In this document: piece by piece, positions 1-6,503 of the stretch
Numbering within the stretch: the first letter of the stretch is position 1
Layout: each line of letters opens with the position of its first letter
Assembly (NCBI GenBank): GCA_016209865.1
Contig: JACQVL010000310.1
Location: forward strand, 1-8,556
Length of the DNA stretch: 8,556 nt
Direction of reading: 5' to 3'
Source of the DNA: Candidatus Latescibacterota bacterium
GTDB lineage: Bacteria; JAAXHH01; JACQVL01
Program-made: the position numbers and the translations under genes
The notes under the pieces: model-generated
The model's database searches: none
What the model was told of the DNA's origin: nothing
The model's input: the letters and a program-made list of their open reading frames with translations, nothing else

Positions 1-236
1 GGCACGGCTTCCATCCCGGCCTCGTGGATGGCGGCGAGAAGGTCGATGCCGTCCATCTCAGGCATCCGGAGGTCGGTCAGCACGATGTCGAAGTCCTGGC
101 GGCGCAGGGCGACCAGGCCCTCTGCCCCGTTCGCCGCGGTCTGACAGGCGTAGCCTTCCTGCTCGATCATGAGTTGGAGGACGTGGCGGACGTCCTCTTC
201 GTCATCGACGATGAGAATCCTGGCGGGTTGTGCCAC
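1..236 (-). CDS. Response regulator, receiver domain (partial, C-terminus outside window)
   Basis: The first 78 residues of a receiver-domain protein are visible and the frame runs off the window edge. They begin MAQPARILIVDDEEDV and show the acidic pair Asp11/Asp12 and the phosphoacceptor Asp55 in LTDLRMPEMDG, so the visible part looks functional. The start is GTG at 236-234: it is the first usable start after an in-frame TAG (which is also the stop of the upstream gene), it has AAAGG 6 bases upstream and GAGGAG 11 bases upstream, and the next Met (residue 23) lies inside the domain. It follows the hybrid kinase gene by 19 bases, so it is probably co-transcribed and a candidate final acceptor of that phosphorelay. 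The missing part decides whether this is a stand-alone receiver or carries an output domain (for example NtrC-type ATPase or DNA-binding). Receiver assignment is firm; output and partner are unknown. Confidence 0.93.
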   Translation of the reverse strand, partial: MAQPARILIVDDEEDVRHVLQLMIEQEGYACQTAANGAEGLVALRRQDFDIVLTDLRMPEMDGIDLLAAIHEAGMEAV

Positions 237-242
237 GCGATG

Positions 243-253
243 CCTTTCTCCTC
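243..253 (-). promoter_or_regulatory. Ribosome binding site supporting the GTG start of the response regulator
   Basis: Read on the minus strand, GAGGAG (253-248) is followed directly by AAAGG (247-243), then six bases and the GTG start at 236. Either purine block could pair with 16S rRNA; AAAGG has the more usual spacing. The site lies entirely in the 19-base gap after the stop of the hybrid kinase gene and is the main reason for choosing GTG. Confidence 0.6.
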
Positions 254-255
254 TG

Positions 256-2232
256 CTATCTGTTCCCCACGTTCAACACTTCCCGTATCTTCTGGGTCAG
301 GGCGGCGGGCGTGAACGGCTTCTGGAGCAACGTGGCGTCGGCGTCGAGCATCCCGGAACGGACGAGGGTATCGTTCGTGTAGCCCGACATGTAGAGCACC
401 TTCATGTCCCGGCGCATGCGCATCAGCCGGTCGGCTAAGGTGCGGCCGTTCATCCGGGGGAGGACGACGTCCGTGACCAGCAGGTGGATCGGGTCGGTGT
501 ACTGTTCGCAGAGCAACAGCGCCTCACCTCCGTTGGACGCCTCCAGGACGGTGTACCCGGCCTCCCGGAGCACCTGTTTGGCCAGCGTCCGGACGCCCTT
601 CTCGTCCTCGACTAAGAGCACCGTCTCCGTCCCGCGGGCGGGTTCGACGGGGACGCTCGGCTGCTCCACGACCACGCCCGCCTCGACGACCCGGGGCAGG
701 TCGATGATGAACGTCGTCCCCTGGCCAGGCGCGCTCATGGCCTGGATGCGGCCCCCGTTCTGGGTGACGATCTCGTGGACGGCGGCCAGGCTCAGCCCGA
801 TGCCTTTGCCTGATTCCTTGGTGGTGAAGAACGGCTCGAACAGGCGGGCGAGCGTCCCCTCATCCGTCCCTTCCCCGGTATCGCGCACCGTCAGCCGCAC
901 GTATCGTCCCGGCTGGATGGGACCGTGCTGGTTGTCCTCGGCGGCGTCGATGTCGACGTTGGCCGTCTGGATCGTGAGGGTGCCTCCCTCTGGCATGGTC
1001 TCCCGCGCGGTGGCCGCCAGGTTGACGAACACCTGCTCGATCTGGCCGAGATCGGCTCTGATGGGACCCAGGGCGGGGTCGAGGTCGGTCTCCAACTGCA
1101 CGTCCTCGCCCAACAGCCGCTGGAGCATCTCGTCTAAGCTGGTGATCATCCCGTTGAGGTTGAGGGGTTGCGGGTGGACGGCCTGCCGGCGGCTGAAGGC
1201 TAAGAGCTGGCGGGTCAGTCCGGTTGCCCGCTCCCCGGCCTGTTTGATCTCCTCGATGTCTTTCCGCAGCGGGTCGAGGGGGTCGAGGCGGCGGAGGGTC
1301 ATCTCGCTGTACCCTATGACAATCATCAGCAGGTTGTTGAAGTGGTGGACGACCCGTCCCATCAGGTGCCCGATGGCATCGCGGTGGTGCGCCTGGAGGC
1401 GCTGTTTCTCCTCCTGGATCGCCTCTTCCATCCGTCTGTGTTCGGCGGCGACCGTCGCCCGCAACTGCTCCTCAGTCTGCTTGTACTCGGTGATGTCCTC
1501 TAAGCTTCCCTCGTAGCTCAGCACCCGGCCGGCCGCGTCGTGGACGGCCCGGGCGGTATCCTTCACCCACCGGATCGTGCCGTCGTGCCAGTGAATCTGG
1601 GCCTCGAACCCATGCACGACGACGTCTCGCTCCATCAGTGTCTGCCACCGCTGGCGGTCTTCCGCGTTCACGTACAGGTCGACGACGTTGACCGCCATCA
1701 GCGATTCCCGGTCGGGGTAGCCTAAGAGGGTGACCAGGGCCGGGTTGGCGTCGAGGACACGGCCGTCCGGGGTCGTCCGGTACAGCCCGATGGGCACGGT
1801 CTCGAACAGGCGCTGATAGAAGACCTCCACCTCATGGTGGGCGTGGTGCTGGTGGGCCTGCTCCAGTGCGGCCCGGACCACCTCCGGCAGCCGGCTGAAC
1901 TGCTGCGGTGTTTTGATGAGGTAATCGCTCAGGCCGGCCTTCATCCCCTCCACCGCGATCTCTTCGTTGCCCGTGTCTGTGAACATGATGACCGGGCAGT
2001 CTGGCCAGCGGGCCTTCACCGCACGCAGCACCGCCAGCCCGTTCATCCAGCGGAGCTGGTAGTCGGTGATGATCAAGTCGAAGTCTCCCTGCTCTAAGTG
2101 GTGGGCGAACTCCTGCCCTTCACTCATCTGGGTCACCTGCAGATCGGGAAAGTCGTGGCGCAGCGCCCGGATGGCCAGGTCGCAGTCGTGCGGGTTGTCA
2201 TCGATGAGCACAAGACGCAGCGGGTTCGGCAT
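256..2232 (-). CDS. Soluble hybrid histidine kinase, REC-PAS-DHp-ATPase-REC, with a degenerate ATP-binding domain
   Basis: This 658-residue protein has no signal peptide or membrane segment, so it should be cytoplasmic. Domains in order: an N-terminal receiver (about 5-125; Asp11/Asp12, acceptor Asp57 in IITDYQL, Thr85, Lys107); a PAS domain (about 137-250, ending in the PAC-like SLEDITEYKQ); a short coiled coil; a DHp helix with VVHHFNNLL, where His296 is the candidate phosphoacceptor; a GHKL ATPase domain (about 395-515); and a C-terminal receiver (about 536-655; Glu542/Asp543, acceptor Asp588 in LVTDVVLPRMNG, Ser616, Lys638). Three core kinase positions are unusual. His297 replaces the Asp/Glu that normally follows the acceptor His. 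Thr408 replaces the Mg-binding Asn of the N box (NLAATARETMPEGG against the usual NLxxNARDAMPxGG). The G2 box reads GIGLSLA instead of GTGLGLS/A. The G1 box (DTGEG) and F box (FEPFFTTKE) look intact. Autokinase activity is therefore doubtful, while acceptor His and both receivers remain. It starts 15 bases after the membrane sensor gene; the ATG at 2232 follows an in-frame TGA and has a weak GGAG 10 bases upstream. Architecture is firm; loss of activity is inferred. Confidence 0.95.
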   Translation of the reverse strand: MPNPLRLVLIDDNPHDCDLAIRALRHDFPDLQVTQMSEGQEFAHHLEQGDFDLIITDYQLRWMNGLAVLRAVKARWPDCPVIMFTDTGNEEIAVEGMKAGLSDYLIKTPQQFSRLPEVVRAALEQAHQHHAHHEVEVFYQRLFETVPIGLYRTTPDGRVLDANPALVTLLGYPDRESLMAVNVVDLYVNAEDRQRWQTLMERDVVVHGFEAQIHWHDGTIRWVKDTARAVHDAAGRVLSYEGSLEDITEYKQTEEQLRATVAAEHRRMEEAIQEEKQRLQAHHRDAIGHLMGRVVHHFNNLLMIVIGYSEMTLRRLDPLDPLRKDIEEIKQAGERATGLTRQLLAFSRRQAVHPQPLNLNGMITSLDEMLQRLLGEDVQLETDLDPALGPIRADLGQIEQVFVNLAATARETMPEGGTLTIQTANVDIDAAEDNQHGPIQPGRYVRLTVRDTGEGTDEGTLARLFEPFFTTKESGKGIGLSLAAVHEIVTQNGGRIQAMSAPGQGTTFIIDLPRVVEAGVVVEQPSVPVEPARGTETVLLVEDEKGVRTLAKQVLREAGYTVLEASNGGEALLLCEQYTDPIHLLVTDVVLPRMNGRTLADRLMRMRRDMKVLYMSGYTNDTLVRSGMLDADATLLQKPFTPAALTQKIREVLNVGNR

Positions 2233-2247
2233 ACGCGGTCATCTCCA

Positions 2248-5136
2248 TCATGATGTTTTGGTGATCTCCGTCCTCTCCTCGAGCGCGACCACCGCTTCAG
2301 CGGGAAGCTCGATCCAGAATCGGCTCCCCTGTCCCACCGCCGATTCCACCCCCACCCGTCCGCCCATCCGTTCGATCCCCTTGCGGACGATCGCCAGCCC
2401 CAGACCCGTCCCCGGGTACGTCTCCATCCCGTGCAACCGTCCGAACACCCGGAAGATCTGGTCGTGGTGCTCGGCCGCGATCCCGATCCCGTTGTCTTCC
2501 ACCCAGAGACGGACGAAGGTGTCGCGCGTCTCCGCCCAGACCCGGACACGGGGCGGCACTCCGGCTGCCACGAAGGTGATGGCGTTGCTCAGCAGGTTGA
2601 CGATCACCTGGACGAGCGTGGCGGGATGGCCGATGACCGGCGGGAGGGGCTCTTCGGTCGTGATCTGTGCTGCGCGTGCGGTGAGTTCCGGCTCGAGCTG
2701 AGTCTGCGCCTTGTACACGATCGAGGCCAGGCTGACCGGCCGGACGGGCAAGGACGCGTAGTTGAGGCGGCTGTAGGTCATCAGGTCCTGGATCAGAGTG
2801 TTCATCCGCTGCGCGGTGGTCAGGATGCGCTGGAGGTACTCCTGACCGACCGGGTCGAGCCGGTCCGCATAGTCTTCCCGCAGCGCGTCCGCGTAGCCCT
2901 CCATCGCGCGCAAGGGGGCGCGCAGGTCGCGGGAGAACGTCTCCAACTGCGTGTTGATGTCCTGAAGCTGGGTCGAATACTCCGCCACGCGCTGCTCCAG
3001 CTCCGTCGAACTGAGCTGGAATTGCGTCTGCGACCCGACTCGCCAGAACGCGACTGTGAGCTGGTCCGCCAGCTTGCGCGTGATCTCGACGTGCTCGGAC
3101 GCAAACGCCTTCGGATGGTCGGCGCCGACGATGAGGCACCCGATCAGCTCCCCCTGGGAGACGAGCGGCATGTTGATGTACGAATGGACGCCCTCCGCCC
3201 AGAGCGCCTGGTCGAGGGAGGACGGCCGACCCAGCGCCATGATGTCCTCCACGTTATGCCCCTTGCCCTGCCGGAGTTCCTCCGTCGTCTCCGCTTCCAG
3301 GGCAAAGTGCACCCGTTCTTTCACGGTGATCTCCCCGTTGATGTGCGAGGCGAGCAGGGTGGCCTCTTCTGCTTTGAAGTCGAACACGACGATGCTCGCC
3401 CGCACGCAGGGGACGAGCCGCCGGATGTGACGGAGGGCGGCCTGGGCGATCGACTCCGGGGATTGCGCGGTCAGGAGCGCCCGGTCGATCTCGTGCAGGA
3501 CGTCCAAGCGTTCGGAGTACTGCCGGAGCCCGTCTTCGGTCTGCTTGCGTTCGATCGCCTTCGAGAGCACACTGGCCACTGACTGCACGAACTGCACGTC
3601 GTCTTTCGTGAACGCCCGCCGCTTCGTCGTGTAGACCCCTAAGACCCCGAACGGCCAGTCCCGGCCTTTGATGACGGCGCTCATCCCGCTGACCACGTCG
3701 TGGTCACGCAAGACAGAGGATTCGCTGAAGCGCGTCTCACTCTGCAGGTTCTCGAAGAGCACCGGCTCGTTCGTGAGCAGGGTATACCCGGGGTGTGAAT
3801 CCGTGCCGATCCCCACGGTGGCGTGTCCGACGTAGCCATCCTTCCAGCCCACGCCCGTCCGCAGACCCAGCGCGTTGCCGTCCGGCTGGAGTTCCCAGAC
3901 CGCGCAGGACTCGATTTTGAGGGCACGGGCGGCGAACGCCGCCGCTTCGTACATCAGCGCGGACACGTCCGTCCGGGATTTCGGCCGCTGGCCGAGGTCG
4001 ACGACGGCGGCCTGGCGGCGGACCTGGGCTTTGAGCGCTTCCTCGGCCATCCGGCGCTCCGCCAGCCGGTGCTCCAGGGACTCGACCATCTCGTCGAACG
4101 TCTGGGCGAGCTGGCTGAGCTCATCCGCCCCGTACGGCAGCCGGGTCCGCTCGTGCAGGTCGCCCACGGTGACCCGCTTGGCGGCGCTGACGAGCGCCTG
4201 CACCCGGCGGAGGAAGAACCGCTGGCCGCCCACCCAGACGACGACGAGCGCCAGGACGGTGATGAGTCCGACGCCAGCGAGCAAGGGGAGGAACACCCGG
4301 TTCGCGTCCGCTAAGGCGGATTCTTTCGGAATCCCGATCCCTACGGCTATCCCGGTGTTCAGACCGGGGTCCAGGGAGGTAAACGCGTACAGCCGGGAGA
4401 CGCCGTCCATCCCGCGCACCTCCGTCGCCCCCTTGCCCCGAGCGCGCATGGCTTTGATGAGAGGCGCATCCGGCGAGGACAGCCCGACCCACCGCTCCGG
4501 GTTGGGTGTGTGGACGACGATCGTGCCGGTGCGATCCAGGGCGATCAACGCCGCCCCTGCGGGGAACTGGGGTTGGGCCATCGACCGGTTGAGCCAGGCG
4601 ACATCCAGGGCCGCGAACACCACCCCCTGTCTCCGCCCCAGCGAATCGGCGATGGGATAACCGAAGACGATCGCGGCCTTCGGGGTGGTGCGGTCGACCT
4701 GGTACGTCCCGACGGCAAACGCGCGGGTCTGCATCGCCCGCTGAAACCAGGGCTTGTCGGCGGCGCTGACCGCCCACGGGAGCGTCCGCGCGCTACAGAC
4801 GACCTTGCCAGTCCGGTCGGCGACGCCGAAATTCGTGTAGCGCGGGTTGTGCCTCAGGACTTCCGCCAGACGGATGTGGCACTCGGCCGGGTCGCGGCTG
4901 CGCACGGCGGGGATCTGGGCTAACGCGACGAGCACCTGGCGGACGCCCTCGACCGTGCGCTCGACGTCGGCGGCGGCTAATCGTGTCAACCGCAGGGACG
5001 TCTCCTGGGTCTGCGCGGTCTCAACCCGCCGGTACTCCCACGCCGTGTAGACGGTCAACCCGATGATCGGGATGACCGCGAGCAGGACGAGCGCGAGCAA
5101 GCGGGTCCGGAAACTGGCGAACGGCATGCGAGCCAT
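2248..5136 (-). CDS. Membrane sensor, dCache-HAMP-GAF-GAF-DHp-ATPase, histidine-kinase-like but lacking the phosphoacceptor His
   Basis: This is a 962-residue inner-membrane sensor. TM1 (about 12-32) and TM2 (about 281-302) flank a periplasmic region of about 245 residues resembling a double Cache ligand-binding domain (NFGVADRTGKVVC, then DKPWFQRAM, then a second lobe with ALDRTGTIVVHTPNPERWVG). Next come HAMP (about 303-358), GAF (about 386-530), a second GAF (about 545-695), a coiled coil (700-730), a DHp-like helical pair (730-795) and a GHKL ATPase domain (about 835-945). The ATPase motifs look complete: N box with Asn851 in VNLLSNA, G1 DNGIGI (Asp881), G2 GTGLGLA. The DHp helix reads FSRDLRAPLRAMEGYA, whereas phytochrome-type kinases carry FSYSVSHDLRAPLRA. 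Arg736 stands at the His position and four residues before it are absent. No His occurs from 683 to 836, so no nearby substitute exists. The reading frame is intact throughout. There is no receiver domain. The start has an excellent AGGAGG 7 bases upstream, 11 bases after yihY-like; Met4 is a less likely alternative. The ligand is unknown. Confidence 0.95.
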   Translation of the reverse strand: MARMPFASFRTRLLALVLLAVIPIIGLTVYTAWEYRRVETAQTQETSLRLTRLAAADVERTVEGVRQVLVALAQIPAVRSRDPAECHIRLAEVLRHNPRYTNFGVADRTGKVVCSARTLPWAVSAADKPWFQRAMQTRAFAVGTYQVDRTTPKAAIVFGYPIADSLGRRQGVVFAALDVAWLNRSMAQPQFPAGAALIALDRTGTIVVHTPNPERWVGLSSPDAPLIKAMRARGKGATEVRGMDGVSRLYAFTSLDPGLNTGIAVGIGIPKESALADANRVFLPLLAGVGLITVLALVVVWVGGQRFFLRRVQALVSAAKRVTVGDLHERTRLPYGADELSQLAQTFDEMVESLEHRLAERRMAEEALKAQVRRQAAVVDLGQRPKSRTDVSALMYEAAAFAARALKIESCAVWELQPDGNALGLRTGVGWKDGYVGHATVGIGTDSHPGYTLLTNEPVLFENLQSETRFSESSVLRDHDVVSGMSAVIKGRDWPFGVLGVYTTKRRAFTKDDVQFVQSVASVLSKAIERKQTEDGLRQYSERLDVLHEIDRALLTAQSPESIAQAALRHIRRLVPCVRASIVVFDFKAEEATLLASHINGEITVKERVHFALEAETTEELRQGKGHNVEDIMALGRPSSLDQALWAEGVHSYINMPLVSQGELIGCLIVGADHPKAFASEHVEITRKLADQLTVAFWRVGSQTQFQLSSTELEQRVAEYSTQLQDINTQLETFSRDLRAPLRAMEGYADALREDYADRLDPVGQEYLQRILTTAQRMNTLIQDLMTYSRLNYASLPVRPVSLASIVYKAQTQLEPELTARAAQITTEEPLPPVIGHPATLVQVIVNLLSNAITFVAAGVPPRVRVWAETRDTFVRLWVEDNGIGIAAEHHDQIFRVFGRLHGMETYPGTGLGLAIVRKGIERMGGRVGVESAVGQGSRFWIELPAEAVVALEERTEITKTS

Positions 5137-5143
5137 GAGCGAT

Positions 5144-5149
5144 CCTCCT
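5144..5149 (-). promoter_or_regulatory. Strong ribosome binding site of the membrane sensor, overlapping the upstream stop codon
   Basis: Minus-strand AGGAGG lies 7 bases before the ATG at 5136. Its first two bases are the AG of the TAG stop of the YihY-type gene, which implies translational coupling. It decides the start at 5136 over the ATG three codons downstream. Confidence 0.8.
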
Positions 5150-6503
5150 ACAGCACGATCCCGATCTTCTGATCCTGGTCGACCTGGTACTCCAGTTCAT
5201 CTAACAGCGTTCTCACCGTCATCCCCGCAAGGCTGCCCCGGACGGCGTGACGAACCCGGTCGAGCACTCGGACGGAACAGCCCCCCATCTCGTCGGGGAA
5301 GTCCAGGGTCGCGGACGACGGGAGGCCGTCGAACAGGGCCACGACCTCGTCCAGTCGGATCGTCTCAGGCGGCTGCGCTAAGAGGTAGCCGGTGTTCTGA
5401 TCGACCACCCGATGGATGAGGCCCGCGTCTTCCAGCCCCGCCGCGATCGCCTGAACCTGGCCGATATCCACACGCGCCCCGGACGCCAGCATCGCGGCAG
5501 ACACCATCCCCTCCCCCCGGACGAACCGCCGGGCGATCAGCACCAGCATCCGGATGGCCGTATCCACCCGATCCCAGCCGGTGAGCGTACCGTCGGAGCG
5601 CATCGTCTTCATCACGGGCAGGTGCTGCCAGGCATACGACAGTTCCGCCCCCCAGAGGAGGATGATCCACGTCAGGTACAACCAGAGGAGGAACAGCGGG
5701 ACCGCGCCGAGCGATCCGTACACCTGACTGAACGACACGACGTACGTCACGTACCAGTCAAACCCGGTCTTGGCGACCTCCCACAACGTTCCGGCGACGA
5801 CTCCGCCGACCAGGCCGGCGCGGGTCTCGACCCGTGTGGAGGGCAATCGCGTATACAGCAAGAAAAACGCCGCCCAGTCGCAGATCAACGAGAGGCCGTA
5901 CGAGACCGCCTGGCTGATCAACCCGATGCCTAAGAGTTCCGCCAGGAACGGCACCTGGCGGAGCTTGGCGGTGAAATAGATCGACCCGACGATCAAGACC
6001 GGCCCCAGCGTCAACAGGCTCCAGAACGCGGTGAGTTTCACCCAGAGCGGCCGGCGTTCCCGCACGTGCCAGATGTCGTTGATGGCCGACTCGACGGTCT
6101 GCAGTAAGGAGACGGAGGTCACGACGAGCATGATCGAGCTGATCACGCTGATGGCGCGCGCCCGCTTCGCGAATTCCTCGATGTACTGGCTGACGACCGA
6201 CCCGGAGGAGGGGATCAGGTGCCGGCCAGCAAGCCGCTGGAGGTCGTCCACCGAGTGGAAGAACGACGTGGCGATCATCAGGACGAGCGCGGTGACCGGG
6301 ACGAGCGCGAGCAGGGTGCTGTACGCCAGTCCAGATGCCTGCCCGAACCCGCGAGCTCGGTTGAACTTCTGTCCGGCGATGACGAAGGCCAGGCCGATCC
6401 GGAGGCCGAACCCCCTCAGCCGGGATGGGGCGGACAGGCTCTGGACGAACAGCCGGTCGAAGAGGGCAATGAGATAGCGCTTGAGAAGGGTCATGTTGAA
6501 CAT
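5148..6503 (-). CDS. YihY/BrkB-family inner-membrane protein with C-terminal winged-helix (Rrf2-like) domain
   Basis: Residues 30-295 match the YihY/BrkB (UPF0761) membrane family: about six hydrophobic segments (near 57-80, 116-140, 159-180, 190-218, 230-250, 264-290), the early motif GLAYSTLLALVPV, and the hallmark late motif YGSLGAVPLFLLWLYLTWI followed by LLWGAEL. The biochemical role of the family is not settled; the old RNase BN label for E. coli YihY was withdrawn. At 451 residues it is much longer than the E. coli protein (about 290). The extra part (about 310-451) looks like a winged helix (DTAIRMLVLIARRF, a recognition-helix-like VDIGQVQAIAAGLEDAGLI, wing with TGYLLAQ) followed by a tail resembling the end of Rrf2 regulators (GGCSVRVLDRV, then LAGMTVRTLLDE). 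Only one Cys (409) lies there, so an Fe-S cluster of the three-Cys IscR type is unlikely. The start at 6503 overlaps mtnP by 13 bases and has GGGGAAG 8 bases upstream. Met4 (6494) would give a classic ATGA overlap and is a real alternative. Family is firm; the Rrf2 likeness is moderate. Confidence 0.92.
   Translation of the reverse strand: MFNMTLLKRYLIALFDRLFVQSLSAPSRLRGFGLRIGLAFVIAGQKFNRARGFGQASGLAYSTLLALVPVTALVLMIATSFFHSVDDLQRLAGRHLIPSSGSVVSQYIEEFAKRARAISVISSIMLVVTSVSLLQTVESAINDIWHVRERRPLWVKLTAFWSLLTLGPVLIVGSIYFTAKLRQVPFLAELLGIGLISQAVSYGLSLICDWAAFFLLYTRLPSTRVETRAGLVGGVVAGTLWEVAKTGFDWYVTYVVSFSQVYGSLGAVPLFLLWLYLTWIILLWGAELSYAWQHLPVMKTMRSDGTLTGWDRVDTAIRMLVLIARRFVRGEGMVSAAMLASGARVDIGQVQAIAAGLEDAGLIHRVVDQNTGYLLAQPPETIRLDEVVALFDGLPSSATLDFPDEMGGCSVRVLDRVRHAVRGSLAGMTVRTLLDELEYQVDQDQKIGIVL

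Noticed and set aside
404-1516. Plus-strand open frame (370 codons) opposite the hybrid kinase gene
   Set aside because: Ser- and Arg-rich translation with no domain, fully antisense to well-conserved kinase and receiver motifs.
2233-2247. The two kinase genes as one hybrid kinase gene broken by a mutation
   Set aside because: Each has its own DHp and ATPase regions and its own start, so joining them would duplicate the kinase core; no frame joins them cleanly.
2133-2549. Minus-strand open frame bridging the two kinase genes
   Set aside because: It is an out-of-frame reading of the end of the sensor and the start of the hybrid; the translation is Arg/Gly/Ser-rich and both real frames are intact through the region.
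2925-2940. A frameshift as the cause of the missing His in the sensor
   Set aside because: The frame is identical and in family consensus on both sides (LETFS before, DLRAPLRAMEGYA after), so any change is an in-frame loss of 12 bases plus a substitution.
2431-3582. Long plus-strand open frame (383 codons) opposite the membrane sensor gene
   Set aside because: It lies wholly antisense to a gene with clear GAF and kinase domains, its translation is rich in Arg, Asp, Gly and His without any recognisable domain, and such frames are common opposite GC-rich genes.
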